Part shown: in pieces, positions 8,467 to 17,590 of the stretch
Position numbering within the stretch: the stretch's first letter is position 1
How the letters are laid out: each line of letters starts with the position of its first letter
Assembly (NCBI RefSeq): GCF_900103915.1
Contig: NZ_FNIG01000010.1
Location: 44,287 to 108,286 of the forward strand
Direction: 5' to 3'
Length of the DNA stretch: 64,000 nucleotides
Origin: Tenuibacillus multivorans
GTDB taxonomy: Bacteria; Bacillota; Bacilli; Bacillales; Alkalibacillaceae
Made by a program: the position numbers and the translations under genes
Notes under the pieces: generated by a model
Database searches by the model: none
What the model was told of the DNA's origin: nothing
The model's input: the letters and a program-made list of their open reading frames with translations, nothing else

Positions 8467-9978
8467 ATGTGCGGTATATTCGCAACAACAGGAAACATGG
8501 CTGAGACATTAGTGAATGATGTTTTACAAAGTATGCATCACCGAGGTCCAGATGAAGGTAAAGATATAAAATTAGACAATTTTCATTTAGGGCATAGACG
8601 ATTATCTATTATAGGGCTTCATGATGGAATTCAGCCGATTCATAATGAAGATAAGTCTAAGTGGATTGTTTGTAATGGTGAAATATATAATTATTTGACT
8701 TTAAAAAAAGAAATTAAGAATAATGTAGACTTTTTGACGGAATCGGATAGTGAAGTCGTACTGAAAATTTACGAAGAAGAAGGAATAGAAGGTGTTCGTA
8801 AGCTAGATGGAATGTTTGCCTTTTTCATAGCAGATGATGAGAATAACACATTTTTGGCTGCAAGGGATACCTTGGGGATTAAGCCACTTTATTACGGTCG
8901 AGATAAGACAGGTCAATTATTGTTCTCATCTGAACTGAAAACGTTATATTTAGTGACGGATGATGTACACGAATTCCCAGCAGGTCATTATTATACACCG
9001 GAGACCGGTTTTGTTTGTTACCGAAAAATTGAAAGTCCGGTAAATGCGGATATTTATGATCAGCAATCATTAGACAAGATTACAATGCAAATTAACGAAG
9101 AATTAACAAGTGCGGTTAAAAAACGTCTATTGGCTGATGTAGAAGTAGGTGTATTATTAAGTGGTGGACTAGATAGTAGTCTAATTTCAGCCATCATAGC
9201 CAATTTAAATGAAAGTGGTCAACCTGTTAAGTCCTTTTGTGTTGGTTCAGAAGACAGTGAAGACTTAGTACGGGCAAGGGAAGTTGCAGAAGCAATTGGA
9301 ACTGAGCACCATGAATACATCTATACCAAACAAGAATTAATTGATGTATTACCAAAAGTTATATATCATCTAGAATCATTTGAACCATCACTTGTGCGTA
9401 GTGCGTTACCGAATTATTTTGTATCTAAATTAGCTGCTCAACATGTCAAAGTTATTTTATCCGGTGAGGGTGCCGATGAACTTTTTGCTGGATATGACTA
9501 TTTAAGAGAATTTAAAGATGACCAATGCTTAAACCATGAAGTGATTCGTATTATTAATTCACTTCATAATATTAATTTACAGCGTGCAGATCGTATGAGT
9601 ATGGCACACTCATTAGAGCTTCGTGTACCGTTTTTAGATTTAGAGCTAATTGAACATGCTTTAAAAATTCCAGCCAAACATAAACTTCATACAGAAGAGC
9701 GAATGGAAAAATGGATTTTAAGAAAATCGTTTGATGGTTTACTGCCTGATCAAATTTTATGGCGTAAAAAAGAAGAATTTTCAGCTGGAAGTGGTGCTTT
9801 AGAAATTTTAGAACAACACGCAAATAACACCATCACAGACGAGGCGTTTAAAAAGTTAAACTTAGATGCACCAATTGATCTTCGAAGTAAACAAGAAGCT
9901 TTGTACTATAAAATCTATAAGGAAATTTTCCCTCAGGCTTCTGCCATTGATGCTGTTGGGCGTTGGGCAACAGCTTAG
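8467..9978 (+). CDS. asnB: asparagine synthase (glutamine-hydrolysing)
   Basis: The mature N-terminus is Cys2 of MCGIFA, the glutaminase nucleophile, followed by HHRGPDEG, LGHRRLSI and NGEIYNY of the class II amidotransferase domain (about residues 1-165). The synthetase domain carries the PP-loop LLSGGLDSS and LSGEGADELFAGY. At 503 residues it is shorter than B. subtilis AsnB/AsnO (above 600) and nearer the short AsnB form. It converts aspartate, ATP and glutamine to asparagine. AGAGGTGG lies upstream, and a clear terminator follows. It appears monocistronic. Confidence 0.93.
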   Translation: MCGIFATTGNMAETLVNDVLQSMHHRGPDEGKDIKLDNFHLGHRRLSIIGLHDGIQPIHNEDKSKWIVCNGEIYNYLTLKKEIKNNVDFLTESDSEVVLKIYEEEGIEGVRKLDGMFAFFIADDENNTFLAARDTLGIKPLYYGRDKTGQLLFSSELKTLYLVTDDVHEFPAGHYYTPETGFVCYRKIESPVNADIYDQQSLDKITMQINEELTSAVKKRLLADVEVGVLLSGGLDSSLISAIIANLNESGQPVKSFCVGSEDSEDLVRAREVAEAIGTEHHEYIYTKQELIDVLPKVIYHLESFEPSLVRSALPNYFVSKLAAQHVKVILSGEGADELFAGYDYLREFKDDQCLNHEVIRIINSLHNINLQRADRMSMAHSLELRVPFLDLELIEHALKIPAKHKLHTEERMEKWILRKSFDGLLPDQILWRKKEEFSAGSGALEILEQHANNTITDEAFKKLNLDAPIDLRSKQEALYYKIYKEIFPQASAIDAVGRWATA

Positions 9979-9990
9979 TAAGAATGATAG

Positions 9991-10018
9991 AAGACCGCAT
10001 TTAGAGTGCGGTCTTTTT
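9991..10018 (+). terminator. rho-independent terminator after asnB
   Basis: AAGACCGCA pairs with TGCGGTCTT around a short loop and is followed by a T-run. Confidence 0.9.
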
Positions 10019-10249
10019 CTAATTTATTTGATTGAGATTTTTTGTATTACTATTTCCGATACCCAATAGGACAATGGCTATCGTTACATACCACCTCCAA
10101 CCTATTAGACGGGATGATTTAATACATCGATCCATTTTTTATTAAGCATATAACAAATTGTTACAAACAGATTACCAGCAAATGACACAAGAAATATTCC
10201 CGAATTTTCTGTATAATGGAAGTAGACATCATAGAGGAGAGGGGTCTTT

Positions 10250-11215
10250 ATGCTGAAGAAAAAGAGATGGATGAAAATTGGTATAGGGTTTCTAGTGACT
10301 CTATTAATCATAAATATAATTGCTAGTTTTTATTTTTATGATTTAGCGATTAAACGGGAACAAAAGGATTTTTTACAAGATAATGATGACTTGGTTGTTT
10401 CAACAGATGCCATGGATGTATTTCTTAGAGGTGGTTGGCGTGAGTGGATTGATAACCAGGATTTTGAATATTGGGAAATGCAATCGTTTGATGACTTAAG
10501 ACTTCAAGGGTATTATCTTGAAGCAGAAAAACCGACTGATAAAACCGTCATTTTTGCACATGGTTACCTTGGACGAGCGAGGGATATGGGGCTTTACGGA
10601 CAGCATTATTATGAAGATTTAGGCTATAACATGTTGACAGTCGACCTGCGTGGGCATGGCCAAAGTGAAGGGGATTATATCGGTTTTGGCTGGCATAGCC
10701 GCCTCGATATGCTGGATTGGATCGAGCGTGTCATTGAAGAGCAAGGTAAGGACTCTGAAATTGTGCTTCATGGGCTTTCAATGGGTGCAGCAACGGTCTT
10801 AATGACTAGTGGTGAAGATCTCCCTGATCAAGTGCAAGCGATTGTTGCAGATAGTTCATATACAAGTGTGTATGATTTATTTGATTACCAAATGTCACGT
10901 ATGTTTAATCTACCATCTTTTCCAATTTTGCCGACGACAAGTTTAGTGACGCAAGCAAAATCTGACTTTTCCTTGAAAGAAGCATCTGCATTAGATCAAG
11001 TGAAAAAAGCTGAATTACCAATCCTATATTTCCATGGTCGTAACGATGATTTTGTTCCAACACGAATGGCAAAAGAACTGTACAACAATACGAATAGCGA
11101 TGCAACGATAAAAACCTTTGATGAATCAAGTCATGGTGAAGCGTTTGCGATTTATAGAGAGGAATATATTAACGTCCTCAATCAATTTTTAAAACAGCAT
11201 ATAAATGAAGAGTAA
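10250..11215 (+). CDS. membrane-anchored alpha/beta hydrolase (YqkD-like)
   Basis: This 321-residue protein has one N-terminal membrane helix (about residues 8-28) and an alpha/beta-hydrolase domain. FAHGYLG forms the oxyanion region, the nucleophile elbow is HGLSMGAA (Ser at the centre), the acid is in YFHGRNDDFVP and the histidine is in DESSHGEAF. All triad members are present. The layout matches B. subtilis YqkD and similar extracytoplasmic or membrane-bound esterases. The substrate is unknown. The ribosome site GAGGAGAGG is 6-8 bases before ATG. Confidence 0.85.
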   Translation: MLKKKRWMKIGIGFLVTLLIINIIASFYFYDLAIKREQKDFLQDNDDLVVSTDAMDVFLRGGWREWIDNQDFEYWEMQSFDDLRLQGYYLEAEKPTDKTVIFAHGYLGRARDMGLYGQHYYEDLGYNMLTVDLRGHGQSEGDYIGFGWHSRLDMLDWIERVIEEQGKDSEIVLHGLSMGAATVLMTSGEDLPDQVQAIVADSSYTSVYDLFDYQMSRMFNLPSFPILPTTSLVTQAKSDFSLKEASALDQVKKAELPILYFHGRNDDFVPTRMAKELYNNTNSDATIKTFDESSHGEAFAIYREEYINVLNQFLKQHINEE

Positions 11216-11282
11216 GTAGAATTTATGATTTAATAATAGACGGGTAAAATAAATGGTAAACTTTTAGCTTGGAGGGGGCATT

Positions 11283-12194
11283 TTGGGACACCATCATGAT
11301 CATTCTCATGGTTCAAATAAAAAAGCATTAATGTTTAGTTTTATCATCATTACGATATTCATGATTGTTGAGGCTATTGGTGGGATTATGACCAATAGTC
11401 TAGCTTTAATTTCAGATGCTGGTCATATGTTAAGTGATGCCGTATCCCTCGGTGTTGGATTGTTAGCCTTTAAAATGGGTGAAAAAGTCGCTGATTATAA
11501 CAAAACATATGGGTATAAACGTTTTGAAATTTTGGCAGCTGTTTTTAATGGGGTAACACTCATCTTGATTGCGATTTATATATTTTATGAGGCGTTTCAT
11601 CGCTTTCAAAATCCGCCAGAAGTAACGTCAACATGGATGCTCGTCATTGCTTCAATCGGATTAATCGTTAATCTAGTTGTAGCCTGGGTCTTAATGCGCG
11701 GGGATACCAATCATAATTTAAACTTGAGAGCTGTATTCTTACATGTTTTAGGTGATTTACTTGGATCGGTCGGTGCTATTGTCGCCGCTTTACTCATCAT
11801 CTTTTTTGACTGGGGTTGGGCTGATCCACTTGCTAGTGTCATCGTCGCAGGTCTTGTTTTAATTAGTGGTTGGCGTGTCACGAAAGATTCGATTCATGTC
11901 TTGATGGAAGGCGTACCTAAAAATCTGGATTTAGAAGAAATTATAAAGGCTGTTGAGAGTATTGAGGGTATCAATAGTATTCATGATTTACATGTATGGA
12001 GTATTACGAGTGGTCAAAATGCCCTATCATGTCATGCGGTAGTAGATGGTGATAAGTCGATAGAAGATTGTCAGTTGTTGCTGCGAGATGTTGAACATCA
12101 TTTGGAGCATAAAGGAATCGGTCATGTGACCATTCAACTCGAAAGTAATGATCACCCACATTCAGAAACGTTAATGTGCAATGGTGATGAATAA
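11283..12194 (+). CDS. czcD: cation diffusion facilitator (zinc/cobalt/cadmium efflux)
   Basis: This 303-residue CDF transporter starts with a histidine-rich metal-binding head (GHHHDHSHGS). It has six predicted membrane helices; the HxxxD-type site of helix II (SDAGHMLSDA) and the HVLGDLLGS site of helix V match CzcD/ZitB. A cytosolic C-terminal domain contains HDLHVWSITSG. It exports divalent metals in exchange for protons or potassium. The start is TTG at 11283 with GGAGGGGG upstream. No regulator gene lies next to it, so control is unresolved. Confidence 0.92.
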   Translation: MGHHHDHSHGSNKKALMFSFIIITIFMIVEAIGGIMTNSLALISDAGHMLSDAVSLGVGLLAFKMGEKVADYNKTYGYKRFEILAAVFNGVTLILIAIYIFYEAFHRFQNPPEVTSTWMLVIASIGLIVNLVVAWVLMRGDTNHNLNLRAVFLHVLGDLLGSVGAIVAALLIIFFDWGWADPLASVIVAGLVLISGWRVTKDSIHVLMEGVPKNLDLEEIIKAVESIEGINSIHDLHVWSITSGQNALSCHAVVDGDKSIEDCQLLLRDVEHHLEHKGIGHVTIQLESNDHPHSETLMCNGDE

Positions 12195-12197
12195 AAG

Positions 12198-12290
12198 GAT
12201 CAGCACCAAACTCATGAGCGCTGATCCGCCAAGAAGGGCCCGATCCGCCAAAATAGAGACTCGATCCGCTCGCCCAAAAGCACTAGTCTG
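12198..12290. repeat. GATCCGC repeat cluster after czcD
   Basis: GATCCGC occurs at 12223, 12242 and 12263 (spacings 19 and 21), each followed by C/T and then CAAAA-like sequence. A related GGATCAGC at 12197 pairs with GCTGATCC at about 12220-12227 as an 8-bp stem. The block lies between the convergent czcD and DUF4349 genes and has no coding potential. Confidence 0.6.
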
Positions 12291-12333
12291 ATATTTCTGT
12301 TCCAATCCATACTAAATAAGCTGCTACTTGTAA

Positions 12334-13239
12334 TTAATCGTTTTTCGTTCGTCGTATTCGGAAAAACACGATTAATCCAATGATCAAAAGTGGTATTAAA
12401 ACAGGAGAGAGACCGACAATCGCGACAACGACTCCTGATCCAATATTTAATAAAAAGTTTAACGAGTCCATGAAAAGTTTTTGTGCCTTGGCAAATGTAT
12501 TGAGTTCGGATTGTGATTGAACTTCTGGAACTGATATAGCTTTTTCTTGGATGGTAATGGTAACAGTGGAGTAAGCAACATGATTTTCTAGGTAATTCAT
12601 TCGGCCTTTAATTTGTTCAATTTCAGACTGAACACTTGATAAGTCATCGGAAATTTTTAGTAGATCTTCTGTTTTTTCTGCGTCTTCCATAAATGATAGA
12701 AGACGTGTCTCTACGGCTTCTTTAGCCTTTAATCTGGCCTCTAAATCGACGTATTCTTCTGTCACATCTTCGCCTTCTTCACTCTTACTTAGTACGCGTG
12801 CATTTTCAGATTCAATGTTGTTCATAAATGATGTGAAGTGTTCTTGAGGAACGCGTACAATAATTTCACCATACATGTTTTCCTCTTCACCACGTTTGTG
12901 ACTAGAGGATTGAACGACATATCCGTTCATATGATCGAGTTCATCACGGATTTTTTCAGTTGCCTGATTAAAGTTGCTAACTTCAATACTAATTCGTCCT
13001 GTTTTAATAATCATCTGGTTAGTCGCTTGGTTATCTACTGCAGTATCTTCACCATCTGCTTCATTTTGATTTCCAGACATATCACGGTCCTCAGATTCGG
13101 AAAAGCCAGCATCATCACTTGCAGCTTTTTCTTCATTACTTTCTGCTAGGTCTGCTATTTCACTATCTTCCCCTTCGTTGCTACAGGCATAAAGGCCTAT
13201 CACTAACAAAAAGCTAGTCAATAATAATAGTTTTTTCAC
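12334..13239 (-). CDS. DUF4349-domain lipoprotein
   Basis: The signal peptide ends in a lipobox (GLYAC, Cys at about residue 19), so the protein should be diacylglycerol-anchored outside the cell. An acidic linker rich in Glu, Asp, Ser and Asn follows (residues 20-72). The DUF4349 domain starts near MIIKTGRISIEV and contains a long coiled coil (about 155-215). A C-terminal membrane helix (about 265-292) ends in basic residues. The protein is thus tethered at both ends. The family is common in Firmicutes and has no known activity. It is a single-gene unit, divergent from the gene at 13362. Confidence 0.85.
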   Translation of the reverse strand: MKKLLLLTSFLLVIGLYACSNEGEDSEIADLAESNEEKAASDDAGFSESEDRDMSGNQNEADGEDTAVDNQATNQMIIKTGRISIEVSNFNQATEKIRDELDHMNGYVVQSSSHKRGEEENMYGEIIVRVPQEHFTSFMNNIESENARVLSKSEEGEDVTEEYVDLEARLKAKEAVETRLLSFMEDAEKTEDLLKISDDLSSVQSEIEQIKGRMNYLENHVAYSTVTITIQEKAISVPEVQSQSELNTFAKAQKLFMDSLNFLLNIGSGVVVAIVGLSPVLIPLLIIGLIVFFRIRRTKND

Positions 13240-13361
13240 ATTGTGACCCCCTAATTTCTTTATATTTATGACGTTAAAAAGTGAATAAAGTTACATATTG
13301 ATTAAACCTTTTTCATTCCGGGAATATAATGCTGTATGAAACAGAGAAAAAGGGTGATTGA

Positions 13362-13997
13362 GTGGTACAATCGGGACATTACTTGAAAATTGTGAGCATC
13401 ATCGCTTTTGTGATTGTCCTTTTTTCATTTCATCAGAGGTTATTTGATATTTCCCCGGAAGACATTCGAACATTGATTTATACAGCCGGTTGGTTTGCGC
13501 CGCTTTTTTATATCTTCTTATATTTGTTACGTCCACTAGTCCTTTTTCCAGCATCTATATTTTCAATTGTTGGCGGGTTAGCTTTTGGAGCTATAATGGG
13601 ATCGGTTTTGGCGTTGATTGGGGCAACTGGTGGGGCAATAGTTGCCTTTTTAATATCTCGTCGTTTTGGGGAAGATAATTTTAAACATAAAAAGGTTCTA
13701 GAGTTGATGAACAAATTCGAAACGAAAGGATTTTATTACGTTTTACTCTTAAGGTTTTTACCCGTCGTGAACTTCGATTTAATCAGTTATGGTGCGGGGT
13801 TGTCAAAAGTAAGCCTCAAAGATTTTGTTAAAGCAACAGTAATTGGAATTATTCCGGGAACATTGATATATAACTTAATGGGTGCTAGTTTAGTAGAGAG
13901 TGATAAAAGTACTATGATATGGGTAGGTGTTTTATATTTAATTGTGGTCGTAGGACCAATAATTTGGAAATCAAATATTATGAAACGAATCGAATAA
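13362..13997 (+). CDS. TVP38/TMEM64 (VTT-domain) membrane protein
   Basis: This 211-residue integral membrane protein has the VTT/SNARE-associated core: RPLVLFPASIFSIVGGLAFG and, later, LRFLPVVNFDLISYGAG, with about five to six hydrophobic helices. Homologues (YdjX/YtxB, DedA superfamily) act as lipid scramblases or flippases or in membrane homeostasis; the exact role here is unknown. The start is GTG at 13362, preceded by an AAAGGGTGATTG ribosome site. It is followed by the ABC-class ATPase gene 32 bases later. Confidence 0.82.
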   Translation: MVQSGHYLKIVSIIAFVIVLFSFHQRLFDISPEDIRTLIYTAGWFAPLFYIFLYLLRPLVLFPASIFSIVGGLAFGAIMGSVLALIGATGGAIVAFLISRRFGEDNFKHKKVLELMNKFETKGFYYVLLLRFLPVVNFDLISYGAGLSKVSLKDFVKATVIGIIPGTLIYNLMGASLVESDKSTMIWVGVLYLIVVVGPIIWKSNIMKRIE

Positions 13998-14029
13998 GTC
14001 GATACTGAAAATAACAACGGAGGGATAAC

Positions 14030-15727
14030 ATGAAAAAATTACAGCAACAATTACAGCAAATCGATCGTAAGGGTTATAAGGGATATAAAAGTTTACAAGG
14101 TAAATTTACTTTCCCGATTTTTGATTTATTCATGGATTATGTACAAGGTGACCCGTTTGCATCGCCTTCAAAGATTCGTTTAGTGATATATAAGCGTTCA
14201 CAAGATATTGCTCCAGAATGGTTAACTACAAAGAGGCGCCAAACCTATATAGAAGATCACATTGCGCGCAGTGTGCACAAAGCCGTTTTAAACGAGAAAA
14301 CTAAAATTGGTGGCAGCGGAAAAAGTGGTTTGATTGCCATTGATGCGCCTGATCAAGCGATATTAAAACGTTCTGCAGTTTCTGTGACTCATGAAAAGGT
14401 TACGATTTGTTTATCCATTGGTTTACCTGCCAATGGTCGTCGAATAAATGGGAAAGAAGCAGAGAAATTATTGATGCAAGCTCTTCCTTCAATATTAAAG
14501 AACTCCATTTTTTCTTTAAAAGTGGATCAATTAAAGCAAGTGTTGCATTTGGCAGACCAACATGATGCGATACGCCAAAAAATGAATGAGGAAAATTGGA
14601 TTGCTTTTATTGCTAATGGGTCCATTTTGCCACGTCAGAGTGGTATAAGCACAAAGCCACTTTCTAATGCCATTCCTTTTCAGAGCCCTGAAGAAAATGA
14701 AGTGTCATTCGACATTCCACATCGCGATCAACCGATTACAGGGATGGCGATTAAGCAAGGTATTTCACTTATAGTTGGTGGTGGATTTCACGGAAAGAGT
14801 ACGTTGCTTGAAGCTCTAGAACAAGGCGTTTATGAACATATTGCTGGAGATGGGCGGGAATATGTTTTAACTAATCCGTCTGCGGTAAAAGTTCGCGCTG
14901 AGGACGGACGAAGTATTGCAAAGGTTAATATTTCACCATTTATTAATGATCTTCCAAATGGATCTGATACGAATCAGTTTACAACGGAGAATGCTAGTGG
15001 CAGTACATCACAGGCAGCCAATGTTATGGAAGCGTTAGAAGCAGGTGCCACTACTTTATTGATTGACGAGGATACGAGTGCGACCAATTTTATGATACGT
15101 GATGAGCGGATGCAGCAGTTGGTCAAGAAGGAAAAAGAGCCAATCACTCCGTTTGTTCAGAAGGTTAAACAATTACGTGATGAATTTGATGTTTCAACGG
15201 TTCTAGTCATGGGTGGTTCTGGAGATTACTTTGACATTGCCGATCAGGTGATTATGATGGACCAATATGTGCCGATCAATGTCACCGATCGGGCTCGACA
15301 AATTGCACAAGGTAATCCGGTTGAATGGCCAGAGTCATCCACAAGCTTTGGGGAATGGACTAATCGTACAGTCATTCGTCAGTCTATCAAGCAAAAGCTA
15401 GGGCAAAAGGCGAAGGTTCAAGCAAAAGGTAGGCATTCAATTATGATTGGTCGTGATACCATTGACTTATCATTAGTTGAACAAATTGTCGATACTTCCC
15501 AAACAAGAATGATTGCAAATATGTTAAAATATATGGCGATGCATGCACCATTTAAGTATGATTTATCCATCACGGAATGGTTAAATCATTTTGAGAAAGA
15601 AATTGACGAAAATGGTTTAGGCTTTACTCAAAAAAATAATGAACAACATCCAGGTGATTTAGCGAAGCCACGTCGATATGAGGTGGCGGCAGCCATCAAT
15701 CGCCTGCGTCAAATAAAAATAGACTAA
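14030..15727 (+). CDS. ABC-class ATPase domain protein (COG3044 type)
   Basis: This 565-residue cytosolic protein belongs to the predicted ATPase of the ABC class. It has an N-terminal helical domain. The Walker A-like segment IVGGGFHGKST lies near residue 250, TEDA-like signature sequences include NASGSTSQAANVMEA, and the Walker B is TTLLIDEDTSATNFMIRD with the switch residues downstream (VLVMGGSGDYFD). The family is widespread but functionally uncharacterised; it has no membrane partner here, so it is not an exporter component. It sits in a co-directional run ahead of queG-ogt-trmL. Confidence 0.85.
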   Translation: MKKLQQQLQQIDRKGYKGYKSLQGKFTFPIFDLFMDYVQGDPFASPSKIRLVIYKRSQDIAPEWLTTKRRQTYIEDHIARSVHKAVLNEKTKIGGSGKSGLIAIDAPDQAILKRSAVSVTHEKVTICLSIGLPANGRRINGKEAEKLLMQALPSILKNSIFSLKVDQLKQVLHLADQHDAIRQKMNEENWIAFIANGSILPRQSGISTKPLSNAIPFQSPEENEVSFDIPHRDQPITGMAIKQGISLIVGGGFHGKSTLLEALEQGVYEHIAGDGREYVLTNPSAVKVRAEDGRSIAKVNISPFINDLPNGSDTNQFTTENASGSTSQAANVMEALEAGATTLLIDEDTSATNFMIRDERMQQLVKKEKEPITPFVQKVKQLRDEFDVSTVLVMGGSGDYFDIADQVIMMDQYVPINVTDRARQIAQGNPVEWPESSTSFGEWTNRTVIRQSIKQKLGQKAKVQAKGRHSIMIGRDTIDLSLVEQIVDTSQTRMIANMLKYMAMHAPFKYDLSITEWLNHFEKEIDENGLGFTQKNNEQHPGDLAKPRRYEVAAAINRLRQIKID

Positions 15728-15746
15728 CTAGAAAGGAGGGGCGTGC

Positions 15747-16886
15747 ATGAATGTCCAGCAACTAAAGGAAGAATTAATCGCATACAGCAAAGAAATCGGC
15801 ATTCAAAAAATCGGTTTTGCATCAACAGATACATTTGAAACGTTAAAGCAACGTCTAGTTGTTCAACAGTCACTAAAGTTTCAATCTGGTTTTGAAAAGG
15901 GATCGATTGATGAACGCACGACCCCAACACAATTAATGCCTAAAGCACAGTCAATTATTTCGATTGCATTAGCCTATCCGTCACGAATGAAGGACGCGCC
16001 TAAAAGTAAAAAAAGTGACCGTCGAGGTATTTTTGCAAGGGCATCATGGGGTAAAGACTATCACGATGTTCTACGTGAAAAACTCAATTTGCTCGGTGAA
16101 TTTTTACAAGAAAAGATGGATGGCGTAGCTTATAAAGCCATGGTTGATACGGGGGAATTGTCAGATCGAGCTGTTGCTGAACGTGCGGGTGTAGGTTTTG
16201 TCGGTAAAAACTGTGCATTAATCACAGAGGAGTATGGATCCTGGGTGTATCTAGGCGAGCTGGTCACGAACCTTCCATTCGAACCCGATGAGCCGATTGA
16301 AGAAGGTTGCGGTGATTGTAATATTTGTGTGGATGCCTGTCCTACAGGAGCCCTAGTTCAAGGTGGTCAGTTGAATGCTCAGCGCTGTATCGCCTATCAA
16401 TCGATTACGAAAAGTTTTTTACCCGATGAATTCCGTACAAAATTAGGGAATCGACTATACGGCTGTGATACGTGTCAGCTCGTTTGTCCAAAAAATAAAG
16501 GAATGGACTTTCATTTACATCCTGAAATGGAACCAGATCCAGAGCTGGCTAAGCCTAAGCTCGTTCCGTTATTAACAATCTCTAACCGTGAATTTAAAGA
16601 GAGATTCGGATACATGGCGGGTTCGTGGCGCGGTAAGAAACCGATTCAACGCAATACGATTGTAGCATTAGCCCATTATAAAGATGAGACTGCCGTTGAT
16701 ACGTTAGCTGATTTGATGGTGAATGATCCTCGCACTGTCATTCGTGGAACAGCAGCTTGGGCCATCGGAAAAATCGGGCGAGAAGACGCTCACGAAATGA
16801 TTGGGCAAGCAAAAGAACATGAAGAAGACGAAGATGTGCTGTATGAAATGGAAAAAGGGTTGGAGTTTCTCAGTCAGCATATATAG
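15747..16886 (+). CDS. queG: epoxyqueuosine reductase
   Basis: The protein has 379 residues. The cobalamin-binding half contains the catalytic aspartate in VDTGELSDR (D134). Two 4Fe-4S motifs follow: cysteines 188, 191, 194 and 198 in CGDCNICVDACP, with 214, and cysteines 240, 243 and 247 in CDTCQLVCP. HEAT-like helices make up the C-terminus (about 300-375). It reduces epoxyqueuosine to queuosine at position 34 of tRNAs that read NAU/NAC codons. An AGAAAGGAGGGG ribosome site precedes ATG. The stop codon is followed directly by the 21-bp repeat array. Confidence 0.95.
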   Translation: MNVQQLKEELIAYSKEIGIQKIGFASTDTFETLKQRLVVQQSLKFQSGFEKGSIDERTTPTQLMPKAQSIISIALAYPSRMKDAPKSKKSDRRGIFARASWGKDYHDVLREKLNLLGEFLQEKMDGVAYKAMVDTGELSDRAVAERAGVGFVGKNCALITEEYGSWVYLGELVTNLPFEPDEPIEEGCGDCNICVDACPTGALVQGGQLNAQRCIAYQSITKSFLPDEFRTKLGNRLYGCDTCQLVCPKNKGMDFHLHPEMEPDPELAKPKLVPLLTISNREFKERFGYMAGSWRGKKPIQRNTIVALAHYKDETAVDTLADLMVNDPRTVIRGTAAWAIGKIGREDAHEMIGQAKEHEEDEDVLYEMEKGLEFLSQHI

Positions 16887-16887
16887 T

Positions 16888-16990
16888 GAACGAAAAGGCT
16901 TGATTGCCGAGCGAAAAATGGTGATTGGCGAGCGAATTCCGCAAGCTGCCGAGCGAAAAATGATGATTGCCGAGCGAATTATTCTGCCAA
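16888..16990. repeat. 21-bp-period tandem repeat, GAGCGAA core
   Basis: The word GAGCGAA (first copy GAACGAA) starts at 16888, 16909, 16930, 16951 and 16972, exactly 21 bases apart each time. Between cores the sequence alternates around (T)GATTGCC or CTGCC. It begins two bases after the queG stop codon and ends about 35 bases before ogt. An open frame across it is produced only by the in-phase period (7 codons) and lacks any coding signal. Confidence 0.85.
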
Positions 16991-17018
16991 TTATTAATTA
17001 TTATAAGGAGAATATTTT

Positions 17019-17540
17019 ATGAAACCTTTAATGTTAACGAGCTATAACTCCCCAATAGGTGACATCATGATAGGCGGACAGGATGAAAAGGTATTTTTTA
17101 TTAAATTTGGTTCACGGGATGAGTGGGTAGAAAAGTGGATGTCTAAACACAAAATAGATAAGACAGTTCATGACCCGAGTGCCTTTCAACAAGCAAAGGA
17201 TGAGCTTCAAGCTTATTTTAATGATGAGTTATCACAATTCTCGTTTCAAACTGAGCTGTTAGGAACAGATTTTCAAAAGCGTGTTTGGCAGGAGTTAATC
17301 AACATACCATATGGTGAAACATGGACATATAAAGATATTGCTGAAGCGATCAAACAACCGAAAGCGATTCGTGCTGTTGGTGGTGCCATTAACAAAAACC
17401 CGATTTCAATCGCAATCCCTTGTCACCGTGTAATAGGTAGTGACGGTACTTTAACAGGCTATGCAAGCGGACTCAATAATAAACGCTTTTTACTCCATCA
17501 TGAAACAAAATCCAAGGATTGGTTACACTTAACGAGCTGA
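17019..17540 (+). CDS. ogt: methylated-DNA--protein-cysteine methyltransferase
   Basis: This 173-residue protein carries the active-site motif IPCHRV with the acceptor Cys at 135, the helix-turn-helix segment TYKDIAEAI, the conserved RAVGGAINKNP, and GYASGLNNKRFLL after the active site. It removes O6-alkylguanine and O4-alkylthymine lesions by irreversible transfer to its own cysteine. TAAGGAG lies before the ATG. It occupies the position between queG and trmL. Confidence 0.95.
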   Translation: MKPLMLTSYNSPIGDIMIGGQDEKVFFIKFGSRDEWVEKWMSKHKIDKTVHDPSAFQQAKDELQAYFNDELSQFSFQTELLGTDFQKRVWQELINIPYGETWTYKDIAEAIKQPKAIRAVGGAINKNPISIAIPCHRVIGSDGTLTGYASGLNNKRFLLHHETKSKDWLHLTS

Positions 17541-17590
17541 TTTGTGATATAATACATCTCGTTTATTAACGTCTTAAAGAGGTGTAGAAA

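Noticed and set aside
10021..10249. Small minus-strand membrane peptide near 10095
   Set aside because: GGAGGTGG is followed by ATG-TAA, and the hydrophobic frame next to it lacks a start codon.
16801..17022. 73-codon frame across the queG end and repeat array
   Set aside because: It overlaps queG in another frame and is kept open by the 21-bp period only.
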